In this document: in pieces, positions 33,864 through 42,851 of the stretch
Position numbering within the stretch: position 1 is the stretch's first letter
Layout: every line of letters starts with the position of its first letter
Assembly (NCBI RefSeq): GCF_022952855.1
Contig: NZ_JALJDX010000221.1
Location: 1-64,000, forward strand
Source of the DNA: Pseudomonas sp. RGM2987
GTDB taxonomy: Bacteria > Pseudomonadota > Gammaproteobacteria > Pseudomonadales > Pseudomonadaceae
Direction: 5' to 3'
Length of the DNA stretch: 64,000 nt
Made by a program: the position numbers and the translations under genes
The notes under the pieces: model-generated
What the model was told of the DNA's origin: nothing
The model's input: only the letters and a program-made list of their open reading frames with translations
Databases searched by the model: none

Positions 33864-34856
33864 TTACTGGATCAGGCCGAACTCTTTGGCCAGTACCTTG
33901 TAATCAGCCACTTGTTTCTTCACGTAGGTGTCCAGTTCCGGCCCGGTCATGGCGAACGGGAACAGCTCGCGCTGGTCACGCAGCTTGGCGAACTCTTCGG
34001 AGGCCAGCAGTTTGTCGAACGCGTCTTTCCACCAGGCGTAGTCTTCGTCGCTGACTTTTGGCCCGAGGTAGAAGCCACGCACCACCGGCCAGACGATGTC
34101 GTAGCCTTGTTCCTTGGCGGTCGGGATGTCTTTCATTTCCGGCTCGTCGAGGCGTTTTTCGGCAAACACCGCCAGCAGGCGCATGTCGCCGCTCTGGATG
34201 TGCGGCATGGAGTCGGAGATGTCCGTACTGCCGACCTGAATGTGGCCACCGAGCAGCGCCGTGGCGATTTCGCCGCCGCCTTCGAGGGCAACGTAGCGCA
34301 GGTCGCGGGGGTTGATCCCGGCGGCCTTGGCGATGAGTGCGGTCTGCATCCAGTCCTGGCTGCCCACGGTGCCGCCGGAGCCGATCACCACCGAGCCAGG
34401 GTCTTTCTTCAGGGCCTGTACCAGATCGTCGAGGGTCTTGTAAGGCGAGTCGCTCTTCACGGCGATGGCGCCATAGCTGGTGCCAACGGCCGCCAGCCAG
34501 CGCACGGCGCTTTCATCGAAGCGACCGAACTTGCCTTGGGCCAGGTTCAACAGCGAACCGCTGGACCACGCCACCAGCGTGCCGGCGTCCGCCGGGCGTT
34601 GGGCGACCACTGCGTTGTAGGCCACCGCGCCGACACCACCGGGCATGTAGGTCACACGCATCGGCTTGGTCAACAGTTTCTGGTTGACCAGAGCGCTTTG
34701 CGCCAGTTTGCAGGTCAGGTCGAAACCGCCGCCAGGGGAGGCCGGGGCGATGCATTCGGGGCGCTTGGGCTCTTTGGATGGATCGGCGGCAAGCAATTGT
34801 CCGGCGAACATCAGGCAACCGGCCGCGAGGGCTACTTTACGCAGTGATAGGCTCAT
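33864..34856 (-). CDS. tctC: tricarboxylate-binding protein TctC
   Basis: A 330-residue periplasmic binding protein of the Bug/TctC family with a signal peptide of about 24 residues (SLRKVALAAGCLMFAGQLLA). The conserved ligand loops are ECIAPASPGGGFDLTC near 34 and GSGGTVGSQDW near 158. It delivers citrate or another tricarboxylate to TctAB. First gene of the operon. Its mRNA leader has ACACAACAACAAC just before the GTGGAG SD, a good match to a Crc/Hfq (AAnAAnAA) site, so catabolite repression is likely. Confidence 0.93.
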   Translation of the reverse strand: MSLSLRKVALAAGCLMFAGQLLAADPSKEPKRPECIAPASPGGGFDLTCKLAQSALVNQKLLTKPMRVTYMPGGVGAVAYNAVVAQRPADAGTLVAWSSGSLLNLAQGKFGRFDESAVRWLAAVGTSYGAIAVKSDSPYKTLDDLVQALKKDPGSVVIGSGGTVGSQDWMQTALIAKAAGINPRDLRYVALEGGGEIATALLGGHIQVGSTDISDSMPHIQSGDMRLLAVFAEKRLDEPEMKDIPTAKEQGYDIVWPVVRGFYLGPKVSDEDYAWWKDAFDKLLASEEFAKLRDQRELFPFAMTGPELDTYVKKQVADYKVLAKEFGLIQ

Positions 34857-35065
34857 TATTGTCTCCACAGGAGTTGTTGTTGTGTTGGGTTTGAAGCGCG
34901 TGTCGCTGGCCTTGCGGCCTGAACATCATCGATGGCTGACGCAAGTCGAAACTGCAATAGCAGGCATGGGAAACCACCAGGCCAAGAGGCGGCGCCGGTC
35001 GAGGAGATCTGATAGAAGCGGGAAGGGCAGGCAGGTGTCGGGACCTGAAGCTGCATGAACAGCAT
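34856..35065 (-). CDS. possible coupled leader ORF before tctC
   Basis: An ATG at 35065 with GCGGAG 8 bp upstream opens a 69-codon frame (start MLFMQLQVPTPAC) whose TAA overlaps the tctC ATG as TAATG. It has no recognisable domain and an unremarkable composition. The SD and the overlap suggest translational coupling, but the frame may simply be open by chance in GC-rich DNA. The rest of 35066-35290 holds the divergent promoters; I see no certain boxes. Confidence 0.3.
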   Translation of the reverse strand: MLFMQLQVPTPACPSRFYQISSTGAASWPGGFPCLLLQFRLASAIDDVQAARPATRASNPTQQQLLWRQ

Positions 35066-35290
35066 GATGAATACTCCGCTTTTATTGTTCTTATTAAGCC
35101 GAAAACGCTTCAAGGCGTTTTTCGTTTGCGTCAGGCAGCCGAAACTATCCGTGAGAGGACTCTAATGGCCGAACCTTTCGCTAACCTTTCAAAAGCTTTC
35201 AGCCGGTTTTTTGGCTTCACAGTGGCGCAAGCGGCTGTAAACTCCGCGCCAAAGAATGGCGCCGGCCATCCCTGAATCGAGGAAAAACCC

Positions 35291-35962
35291 ATGCGTGTTC
35301 TGCTCGTCGAAGACCATCTGCAGCTCGCCGAAAGCGTCGCCCAGGCGCTCAAGAGCACCGGCTTGACCGTGGACGTGCTGCACGACGGGGTGGCGGCCGA
35401 CCTGGCGTTGAGTAGCGAGGAATATGCCGTGGCGGTCCTTGATGTCGGGCTGCCGCGCATGGACGGTTTCGAAGTGCTGGCGCGTCTGCGGGCGCGGGGC
35501 AAGACCCTGCCGGTGTTGATGCTGACTGCCCGCAGTGACGTCAAGGATCGGGTCCACGGCCTGAACCTCGGCGCCGACGACTACCTGGCCAAGCCATTCG
35601 AGCTCACCGAACTTGAGGCCCGGGTCAAGGCGTTGTTGCGTCGTAGTGTATTGGGCGGCGAACGTCAGCAACGCTGCGGTGGGCTGATTTATGATCTGGA
35701 CACCCGCCGCTTTACTCTCGATGACGAATTGCTGACCCTGACATCCCGCGAGCAAGCGGTGCTGGAGGCGTTGATCGCCCGGCCGGGACGGGTGATGAGC
35801 AAGGAGCAACTGGCCGCCCAGGTGTTCGGCCTGGACGAAGAAGCCAGCCCCGACGCCATCGAGATCTACGTCCATCGCTTGCGCAAGAAACTCGACGGCC
35901 ATGCGGTGGCGATCGTGACCTTCCGCGGCCTGGGTTACTTGCTGGAAACCCGCGATGCATAA
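35291..35962 (+). CDS. tctD: response regulator TctD
   Basis: A 223-residue OmpR-type regulator: receiver domain (1-115) with the acidic pocket (LLVEDH), phospho-acceptor Asp in AVLDVGLPRMDG near residue 51 and Lys in DDYLAKPFE; winged-helix DNA-binding domain (125-220). The divergent tctCBA genes make it the TctD activator of tricarboxylate uptake. Its last codons overlap the kinase gene by 8 bp. Confidence 0.92.
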   Translation: MRVLLVEDHLQLAESVAQALKSTGLTVDVLHDGVAADLALSSEEYAVAVLDVGLPRMDGFEVLARLRARGKTLPVLMLTARSDVKDRVHGLNLGADDYLAKPFELTELEARVKALLRRSVLGGERQQRCGGLIYDLDTRRFTLDDELLTLTSREQAVLEALIARPGRVMSKEQLAAQVFGLDEEASPDAIEIYVHRLRKKLDGHAVAIVTFRGLGYLLETRDA

Positions 35963-37340
35963 GCCTGACAGCCTGCGCTGGCGGTTGCTGTGGAACCTGG
36001 CGCTGCTGCTGGTGGTGCTGATGCTCGCCAGCGGCTTGAGCGCCTACTGGAACGGGCGTGAGGCCGCAGACACGGCTTACGACCGCACGCTGCTGGCTTC
36101 GGCCCGGACCATCGCCGCCGGCCTTTCGCAACGTGACGGCAGCCTCAGCGCGGACGTGCCTTACGTGGCGTTGGACACCTTCGCCTACGACAGCGCCGGG
36201 CGCATTTATTACCAGGTCAACGACATCAACCAGAAGCTGATCTCCGGGTACGAAAACCTTCCTGGCCCGCCGCCCGGCACGCCACGCACCGACGATTACC
36301 CGGCCCTGGCACGCTTCTATAACGCCAGCTACCAGGGCCAGAACGTGCGGGTGGTGAGCCTGCTCAAGGCAGTGAGCGAGCCGAACATGAACGGCATGGC
36401 GGAAGTGCGCGTGGCCGAAACCGAGGAGGCGCGGGTCCGCATGGCCCGCAGCCTGATGGCTGACACATTGCTGCGCCTGGGCATGCTGGCGGTCGGGGCA
36501 TTGTTGCTGGTGTGGTTCGCGGTCAGTGCCGCGCTGCGTCCGCTGGAGCGTTTGCGCACGGCGGTGGAAGAGCGCCAGCCGGACGATCTGCGGCCGTTGC
36601 CCTTGGTTGAAGTGCAGCACGAGTTATGGCCGCTGGTACGAGCGCTCAATCATTTCACCGAGCGGTTGCGTGGGCAGTTCGAGCGCCAGGCGCAATTCAT
36701 TGCCGATGCCGCCCATGAACTGCGTACGCCCCTGGCGGCACTCAAGGCGCGCCTGGAGCTGGGCTTGCGCGCCACTGAACCGCTGGTCTGGCGCGAAACC
36801 CTGGAAACTGCCGCCCAAGGCACTGATCGACTGACGCACTTGGCCAACCAGCTGCTGTCCCTGGCACGCGTCGAGAACGGCGCCCGGGCGATTGCCGAAG
36901 GCGGCGCGAAACTACTGGATCTCAGCCAACTGGCCCGTGAACTGGGCATGGCGATGGCGCCTCTGGCCCATGCCCGCGGCGTGGCGTTGGCCCTCGAAGC
37001 TGACGAACCGGTGTGGTTGCGGGGCGAACCGACCTTGCTCAACGAGTTGTTGAGCAACCTGGTGGACAACGCACTGGCCCACACGCCTTCCGGCGGCAAC
37101 GTGATCCTGCGGGTCACCGCGCCGGCCGTGCTGGAAGTCGAGGATGATGGCCCGGGCATCCCCTTGCATGAGCGGGACCGGGTGTTCGAGCGCTTCTATC
37201 GGCGCAACCAGCAAGTGGCCGGATCCGGCCTGGGGTTGGCAATCGTCGGTGAAATCTGCCGCGCCCACCTGGCGCAGATCACCTTGCACGATGGGCAGGA
37301 GCGGGGTTTGAAAGTGCGGGTGAGTTTTGTTGCTGGGTAA
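35955..37340 (+). CDS. tctE: sensor histidine kinase TctE
   Basis: A 461-residue membrane kinase: helix at about 11-30, a periplasmic sensor region of about 130 residues (2CSK-N-like), second helix near 170-190, HAMP-like linker, His box AAHELRTPLAALKARLE near 255, and an ATPase domain with NLVDNALAHTP, DDGPGIP and GSGLGLAIVGEI. It phosphorylates TctD. The presumed signal is external citrate or another tricarboxylate, as in Salmonella TctDE. Confidence 0.92.
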   Translation: MHKPDSLRWRLLWNLALLLVVLMLASGLSAYWNGREAADTAYDRTLLASARTIAAGLSQRDGSLSADVPYVALDTFAYDSAGRIYYQVNDINQKLISGYENLPGPPPGTPRTDDYPALARFYNASYQGQNVRVVSLLKAVSEPNMNGMAEVRVAETEEARVRMARSLMADTLLRLGMLAVGALLLVWFAVSAALRPLERLRTAVEERQPDDLRPLPLVEVQHELWPLVRALNHFTERLRGQFERQAQFIADAAHELRTPLAALKARLELGLRATEPLVWRETLETAAQGTDRLTHLANQLLSLARVENGARAIAEGGAKLLDLSQLARELGMAMAPLAHARGVALALEADEPVWLRGEPTLLNELLSNLVDNALAHTPSGGNVILRVTAPAVLEVEDDGPGIPLHERDRVFERFYRRNQQVAGSGLGLAIVGEICRAHLAQITLHDGQERGLKVRVSFVAG

Positions 37341-37351
37341 ACCCAAACCCT

Positions 37352-37443
37352 GTGGCGAGGGAGCTTGCTCCCGCTCGACTGCGTAGCAGTCGCATAATTC
37401 AAGGTCCGCTTCGCGGCCCAGCGGGAGCAAGCTCCCTCGCCAC
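37352..37443. repeat. REPIN, GTGGCGAGGGAGCTTGCTCC family
   Basis: Inverted pair in the gap between convergent tctE and the HDOD gene. Confidence 0.92.
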
Positions 37444-37458
37444 AACGGCGCAAGTTGG

Positions 37459-38280
37459 CTAGTAAAACATCGACCGCGCTTCTTCGAGATCCGCCAACCG
37501 ATCCGGGTTCTCCAGGTCGATGCCCAGCTTCTTGAAGGCAGGCACAGCTGACAATTCAACCTTGCCGAGGGGATGGTCGGTGTCCTTGTAGCAGTACAGC
37601 GTCGCAACCTGCACCAGGTCGACGTAATCGATCTGCTTGGAATTGCGCTCGAAATCCAGGTACAGCCCCGGCAACTTCACCAGTCGTTCCGGAAACTCCC
37701 AGACGCTGAGCAACTTGTCCCCCAGCACCGGGTGAATCGTTTCGATGACATGGTTCAGGCTGACCGGGTCCGAGAGCAATTCGTTGTTGTCCTGGGCATA
37801 AGTCAGAATCGGCAACACACCGATCTGATGCACCAGCCCACCCAGCGCGGCCTGGTCGGGCTTGAGTTGGGTGTACGCGCGGCACAACGCATAGCTGACG
37901 CCGGCGATCTCCAGGCTCCTGCGCCAGACTTCACGCATCTTCTGCTCCACCACCTCGGAGCGGGCGTGGAAAATCTGCTCCATGACCAGGCCAATCGCCA
38001 GGTTACTGCTGTAGTTGACTCCCAGCCGGGTGATGGCCGTGTGCAGGTCGGTGACTTCCTGGGTCGCGCGCAGCAGTGGGCTGTTGACCACTTTTATCAG
38101 GCGGGCCGATAGGGCCGTATCGCGGCCGATCACTTTGCTCAGGTTGCTGACACTGATTTCCGGGTCTTCGGCGGCCCGGCGAATCTGCAGGGCCACTTCG
38201 GGTAATGTAGGTAGAACCAAGTCATCGTTGCCGATGGCTTGCACCAAATCCCGTTGGACCTTCTCCGCCAAATCGCTCAT
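37459..38280 (-). CDS. HDOD domain protein
   Basis: A 273-residue protein consisting of one HDOD domain (about 15-215), an HD-related fold without the catalytic metal site. Visible: LPTLPEVALQIRRAAEDPEIS, SLSKVIG-type loop, and GGLVHQIGVLPI near 145. HDOD proteins act as signalling adaptors, often in motility or stress control. It shares its transcription direction with ygfZ 35 bp upstream. No effector domain is present, so the partner is unknown. Confidence 0.9.
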   Translation of the reverse strand: MSDLAEKVQRDLVQAIGNDDLVLPTLPEVALQIRRAAEDPEISVSNLSKVIGRDTALSARLIKVVNSPLLRATQEVTDLHTAITRLGVNYSSNLAIGLVMEQIFHARSEVVEQKMREVWRRSLEIAGVSYALCRAYTQLKPDQAALGGLVHQIGVLPILTYAQDNNELLSDPVSLNHVIETIHPVLGDKLLSVWEFPERLVKLPGLYLDFERNSKQIDYVDLVQVATLYCYKDTDHPLGKVELSAVPAFKKLGIDLENPDRLADLEEARSMFY

Positions 38281-38315
38281 TTCGATTCTCTAGGGTGTTG
38301 CGACAAATGCTGCGA

Positions 38316-39257
38316 TCAGCGCTGGATTTCGCGGTCGCGGTCCAGTTCGTAAGGCAGGTCCAGCAATTGGAGTACCGGGCCTTCCAGGGTGCCGAGGTGC
38401 ACGTTGCCCTCTTCTGCTGCTTCGGCCTGCAAGACCGCCAGCAGTTCAATGTTTCGCTCGGCTTGAGCGGCGATCACCACTTCACCGATGGAGCTGCCGT
38501 GAACAGGGGAGAATAGCTCGGTGCCTGGCTCCGGCAACTGGCTGGCATCCAGTTGCAGGCGATACAGGCGCCGCTTGAGTTTGCCCAGGTACTGCATGCG
38601 TGCGACGATTTCCTGGCCGGTGTAGCAGCCTTTCTTGAAGCTCACGCCGCCAACGGCTTGCAGGTTGAGCATCTGCGGGATAAACAACTCACGGGTGGCC
38701 GGCATGACCTGGCCGATCCCGGCGCGGATCTGGCCCAGCAGCCAGGCGTTCAGGTCCGCTTCGGCCAGGGCTGCGCGCAACCGGGTTTGCAGCACCGGCG
38801 CCTGTTCGGCCGGGGCCCACAGTTCGGCACGGCCGGGCGAAACGCGAATGGCGATCAACGAGTCATGGCGAACCACGCTGTCGGTCTCGGCAGGCAGCTC
38901 AAGGCCCAGGTCGGTCAGGGCGTTGGCGGCGTCTTGCAGACCGAAGCGGACCCAGGCCGCGCTTTCATCGGTAAGCCTGGATTTGGAAAACACCGCGTAT
39001 TTCTTCAGGTCGACCAGTTGCGGTTCGAGCAACTCGGTGGCCATCGCCATCAACACGCCGTCGCCCTCGAGCAGGATACGGAAACTCGATTGCATCCGGC
39101 CTTTCTGGGTGCAGCGCGCACCAAGACTCGATTGGCTGTCGCTCAGGTAGTTGAGGTTGCAAGTGAGTTGACCTTGCAGGAATTTGCCAGCGTCCACGCC
39201 GCGGACCGCGAGAACGCCTTCGTGGGACAGGGTGCAGAAAAAAGCGGAATCAGCCAT
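38316..39257 (-). CDS. ygfZ: tRNA-modifying/Fe-S protein YgfZ
   Basis: A 313-residue folate-binding protein of the GcvT-like fold. The strictly conserved KGCYTGQEIVARM motif, including the functional Cys, is near residue 214. YgfZ (human IBA57) helps repair or assemble iron-sulfur clusters in enzymes such as MiaB using tetrahydrofolate. Divergent from sdhE with 148 bp between; a typical gamma-proteobacterial neighbourhood (ygfZ-sdhE-ygfX). Confidence 0.94.
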   Translation of the reverse strand: MADSAFFCTLSHEGVLAVRGVDAGKFLQGQLTCNLNYLSDSQSSLGARCTQKGRMQSSFRILLEGDGVLMAMATELLEPQLVDLKKYAVFSKSRLTDESAAWVRFGLQDAANALTDLGLELPAETDSVVRHDSLIAIRVSPGRAELWAPAEQAPVLQTRLRAALAEADLNAWLLGQIRAGIGQVMPATRELFIPQMLNLQAVGGVSFKKGCYTGQEIVARMQYLGKLKRRLYRLQLDASQLPEPGTELFSPVHGSSIGEVVIAAQAERNIELLAVLQAEAAEEGNVHLGTLEGPVLQLLDLPYELDRDREIQR

Positions 39258-39405
39258 GGGTCATCGCAGGTAGAAAAGTCTGGTGGACATCATAAGGGGG
39301 CGCCCTTGAAATGGGTAGTTCACAAAGGATCGATGGTGCCCGATAAAGCTGTCTGTTGCGCGGCGGCGGGGCCTGTATACTTGCGCTCTATTTGAGGAGC
39401 GCTCC

Positions 39406-39660
39406 ATGGTCGAAGATGTTGAACTCAATCGTCTCTACTGGCACAGCCGCCGCGGCATGCTTGAGCTGGATGTATTGCTGGTGCCGTTCGTGAAAGAGGT
39501 TTACCCCCATCTCAATGAAGTGGACCGTGCCTGCTACGTCCGTCTGCTCGAATGCGAAGATCAGGACATGTTCGGCTGGTTCATGGAGCGCAGCGAATCC
39601 GAAGACCCGGAGCTGCAACGCATGGTTCGTATGATTCTGGACCGTGTCCAGCCCAAATAA
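39406..39660 (+). CDS. sdhE: succinate dehydrogenase assembly factor SdhE
   Basis: An 84-residue helical protein with the RGMLELD (RGxxE) motif at residues 16-21 that contacts the flavoprotein. SdhE promotes covalent FAD attachment to SdhA and FrdA. Length and motif are canonical. AGGAG precedes the ATG. The next gene, ygfX, overlaps its end by 17 bp. Confidence 0.95.
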   Translation: MVEDVELNRLYWHSRRGMLELDVLLVPFVKEVYPHLNEVDRACYVRLLECEDQDMFGWFMERSESEDPELQRMVRMILDRVQPK

Positions 39661-40096
39661 TCGCTTCGAATGCCGCTGGCAGGCCTGCGGGCAGCTGTTG
39701 GTGGCCTATCTCCTGGCCCAGGTATTTGCCTTGGGTTCGTTGTTTGTACTGACTGTCCCGTTGTGGCTCGCAGCGACGGGCATGTTTCTATGCCTGATCC
39801 ATGGCGCCTGGACCCTGCCGCGACATCTGCTGCTGACCCATCCGCGGGCCTTTTGTGGATTACGTCGCGACGCCAGCGGTTGGCGGCTCTGGAACCGGGC
39901 GGATGGCTGGCAGCCGGTGCAGCTGTGCCCCGATAGCCTGGCGCTGCCGATGATCATCGTGCTGCGTTTTCGTCTGCGGGGCGAACGGCGGGTCCGCTCG
40001 GTGTGCGTGCCCCGCGGCGCGTTGGCGCCGGATGTCCATCGGCGCCTGCGGGTGCGGCTCCGGTTCAGCCGGCGTAGGTGGGCGGCACCAGAATAG
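39644..40096 (+). CDS. ygfX: YgfX/CptA-like membrane protein
   Basis: A 150-residue protein with two adjacent N-terminal helices (about 14-32 and 36-52) and a basic cytoplasmic tail, the usual YgfX plan. In E. coli YgfX is encoded with SdhE and has been proposed as a toxin acting on MreB/FtsZ and as a partner of SdhE; its role in Pseudomonas is open. The start overlaps sdhE and the end overlaps nadB (opposite strand) by 32 bp. Confidence 0.85.
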   Translation: MSSPNNRFECRWQACGQLLVAYLLAQVFALGSLFVLTVPLWLAATGMFLCLIHGAWTLPRHLLLTHPRAFCGLRRDASGWRLWNRADGWQPVQLCPDSLALPMIIVLRFRLRGERRVRSVCVPRGALAPDVHRRLRVRLRFSRRRWAAPE

Positions 40097-41681
40097 TGTC
40101 CAGCGCCTCGGGGAGCAGGTTCGGGTAGTCGAGGGTGTAATGCAGCCCCCGGCTTTCCTTGCGCTCCATTGCCGAGCGAATCATCAGTTCGGCCACTTGG
40201 GCCAGGTTGCGTAGCTCGATCAGGTCGCGGCTGACTTTATAGTTGCTGTAGAACTCATCGATCTCATCCAGCAGCAAGCGCACCCGATGCTGTGCCCGTT
40301 GCAGGCGTTTGTTGGTGCGCACGATGCCGACGTAGTCCCACATGAAGCGCCGCAATTCATCCCAGTTGTGGGCGATGATCACGTCTTCGTCCGAGTCGGT
40401 AACCTGGCTGGCGTCCCAGGCGGGCAGGGCGGCTGGAATGGCGATTTGCGGCAGCTGCTGCAAGATGTCCTCCGCTGCCGAGCGGGCATAGACGAAGCAC
40501 TCCAGCAACGAGTTGCTGGCCATGCGGTTGGCGCCATGCAGACCGGTGAAACTGGTTTCGCCGATGGCGTACAGGCCGGGCACATCGGTGCGGCCGTACT
40601 GGTCGACCATCACGCCGCCACAGGTGTAATGCGCCGCCGGCACCACCGGGATCGGCTGTTTGGTGATGTCGATGGAAAATTCCAGGCAGCGTTCGTACAC
40701 CGTCGGAAAGTGGCTTTTAATGAACGCTTCAGGTTTGTGGCTGATGTCCAGGTAGACGCAATCGACGCCCAGACGCTTCATTTCATGGTCGATGGCCCGG
40801 GCGACGATGTCCCGTGGCGCCAGTTCGGCGCGGGGATCGAAGCGGTGCATGAAGCGTTCGCCGTTGGGCAGCTTCAGGTGTGCACCTTCGCCACGCAGGG
40901 CCTCGGTGACCAGAAAACTCTTGGCCAGCGGATGATAGAGGCAGGTGGGGTGGAACTGGTTGAATTCCAGGTTCGCCACCCGGCAGCCCGAACGCCAGGC
41001 CATGGCGATACCGTCGCCGCAAGCGCCATCGGGGTTGCTGGTATAGAGGTAGACCTTCGCTGCGCCACCGGAAGCCAGAATGACAAAGCGTGCGCCGTAG
41101 GTGTCGACTTCGCCGGTGCCGCGATTGAGCACATAGGCGCCAAGGCAGCGTTCGCCGTCCAGGCCCAGGCGCTTTTCGGTAATCAGGTCGACCGCAACAC
41201 GTTGTTCCAGCAACTCGATGTTCGGTCGTTGGCGTGCCTGGGCAAGCAGTGTCTTGAAAATGGCCGCGCCGGTGGCATCGGCCGCATGAATGATGCGCCG
41301 ATGACTGTGGCCGCCTTCGCGGGTCAGGTGAAACTCGAAACCACCGTCTTCGGTACCGGACTGCTCGTCACGAGTGAACGGCACGCCCTGGTCGATCAGC
41401 CACTGGATGGCTTCCCGGCTATGCTCGACCGTGAAGCGCACCGCTTGCGGGTTGCACAGGCCTCCGCCGGCATTGAGGGTATCGTCGACATGGGATTCAA
41501 TGGTGTCGGTATCGTCCAGCACGGCCGCGACGCCGCCCTGGGCCCAGTAAGTCGAGCCGTTGGCCAGGTCACCCTTGCTCAGCACCGCAATGCGCAGGTG
41601 TCCGGGCAAGGTCAGGGCAAGGCTCAATCCGGCGGCACCGCTGCCGATTACCAAAACATCGTGTTGAAACTGTTGGCTCAT
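40065..41681 (-). CDS. nadB: L-aspartate oxidase
   Basis: A 538-residue FAD enzyme, the first step of de novo NAD synthesis (aspartate to iminoaspartate). The FAD site VIGSGAAGLSLAL is at the N terminus, the active-site segments HTREGGHSHRRIIHA (as LTREGGHSHRRIIHAAD) near 120 and HYTCGGVMVDQYGRTDVPGL near 350, and GANRMASNSLLECFVYA is canonical for NadB rather than SdhA. Divergent from algU; the 557 bp between them hold the algU promoters. Confidence 0.96.
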   Translation of the reverse strand: MSQQFQHDVLVIGSGAAGLSLALTLPGHLRIAVLSKGDLANGSTYWAQGGVAAVLDDTDTIESHVDDTLNAGGGLCNPQAVRFTVEHSREAIQWLIDQGVPFTRDEQSGTEDGGFEFHLTREGGHSHRRIIHAADATGAAIFKTLLAQARQRPNIELLEQRVAVDLITEKRLGLDGERCLGAYVLNRGTGEVDTYGARFVILASGGAAKVYLYTSNPDGACGDGIAMAWRSGCRVANLEFNQFHPTCLYHPLAKSFLVTEALRGEGAHLKLPNGERFMHRFDPRAELAPRDIVARAIDHEMKRLGVDCVYLDISHKPEAFIKSHFPTVYERCLEFSIDITKQPIPVVPAAHYTCGGVMVDQYGRTDVPGLYAIGETSFTGLHGANRMASNSLLECFVYARSAAEDILQQLPQIAIPAALPAWDASQVTDSDEDVIIAHNWDELRRFMWDYVGIVRTNKRLQRAQHRVRLLLDEIDEFYSNYKVSRDLIELRNLAQVAELMIRSAMERKESRGLHYTLDYPNLLPEALDTILVPPTYAG

Positions 41682-41957
41682 TCGAATGATTTCCGCTCAA
41701 GGCGACCCGGGAAGGGTTGGTGTCGGACGCCGCTGCAAACGGGTCAGGCAACCACGCAGCCCACTAGTATATAGAGGGGGGGATCGGCACAATAGCCGGG
41801 CATTCATGGCAATGTGGAACCAGTGTGACAGAAATGCGACACGCTTCGTCGGATCGCACTTCTGGCGCAAGGACGATTAAACGACCATTTCGAGGATTAA
41901 CGCTGCTTATCTCGCCACGGTCGTTCAATGTTCAATTCGCATCGCCAATAATAGTGG

Positions 41958-41985
41958 GAACTTTTGCCAAGCGGCTACGTTCAAT
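41958..41985 (+). promoter_or_regulatory. distal AlgU-type promoter of algU
   Basis: GAACTT at 41958, 17-bp spacer, TCAAT at 41981; close to the AlgU/sigma-E consensus GAACTT-N16/17-TCtgA. It lies about 255 bp before algU. The stretch 41682-41957 shows no gene. Confidence 0.5.
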
Positions 41986-42152
41986 AGACGGTTGTCTGCA
42001 AAAGGGAGCAGCGTCGGGTTGGTGCAGGATTTCGTTTGGAGTCCCCGCCGGCAGGCCCGGCGACAGATTATTCGCGCAGCCGGGGAATCTCGTGCTGCGT
42101 TTTTCGTGCGTGCCGGGATCAGAGCGCGCCGGAAACTTGCTTGAAAGGGGGA

Positions 42153-42179
42153 GAACTTTTGCGAAAAGCCCGAGTCTAT
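42153..42179 (+). promoter_or_regulatory. proximal AlgU-type promoter of algU
   Basis: GAACTT at 42153-42158, 16-bp spacer and TCTAT at 42175-42179, about 60 bp before the algU ATG. This is the expected autoregulatory promoter. Confidence 0.75.
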
Positions 42180-42238
42180 GTTTGCAAGCCTGGTCAATTA
42201 GTAATGCCAGCCTCCTTCGAGCTTATCGAGGAGTGTTC

Positions 42239-42820
42239 ATGCTAACCCAGGAAGAGGATCAGCAGCTGGTCGAGCGCGTGCAACGCGGCGACAAACGAGC
42301 GTTCGATCTGCTAGTGCTGAAATACCAGCACAAAATTCTCGGGTTGATCGTGCGTTTCGTGCACGACACCCATGAAGCCCAGGATGTCGCCCAGGAAGCC
42401 TTCATCAAGGCGTATCGGGCACTTGGTAATTTTCGCGGGGACAGCGCGTTTTACACGTGGCTTTACCGCATCGCCATTAACACGGCGAAAAACTATCTGG
42501 TTTCACGCGGCCGCCGGCCGCCGGATAGCGATGTGAGTTCTGAGGATGCGGAGTTCTACGACGGCGATCATGGCCTCAAGGACCTCGAATCACCGGAGCG
42601 AGCGTTGCTGCGGGATGAGATCGAAGGCACCGTCCATCGGACCATCCAGCAATTGCCCGAAGATTTGCGTACGGCTTTAACTTTACGTGAGTTCGACGGT
42701 CTGAGTTACGAGGACATTGCGAGCGTCATGCAATGTCCGGTGGGTACCGTGCGCTCCCGGATCTTCCGCGCCCGGGAGGCCATCGACAAAGCCCTGCAAC
42801 CGTTGTTGCAGGAAAACTAA
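42239..42820 (+). CDS. algU: ECF sigma factor AlgU (RpoE/AlgT)
   Basis: A 193-residue extracytoplasmic-function sigma factor. Region 2 (DLLVLKYQHKILGLIVRFV ... AQDVAQEAFIKAYRALGNF) binds the -10, and region 4 (LTLREFDGLSYEDIASVMQ ... GTVRSRIFRAREAI) binds the -35. It directs the envelope-stress regulon and, in many pseudomonads, alginate. ATG 42239 is the family start. It is followed by mucA, mucB and mucD. Confidence 0.97.
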   Translation: MLTQEEDQQLVERVQRGDKRAFDLLVLKYQHKILGLIVRFVHDTHEAQDVAQEAFIKAYRALGNFRGDSAFYTWLYRIAINTAKNYLVSRGRRPPDSDVSSEDAEFYDGDHGLKDLESPERALLRDEIEGTVHRTIQQLPEDLRTALTLREFDGLSYEDIASVMQCPVGTVRSRIFRAREAIDKALQPLLQEN

Positions 42821-42851
42821 AGACAGCGGCGATAGCCAAGAGAGGAACGCC

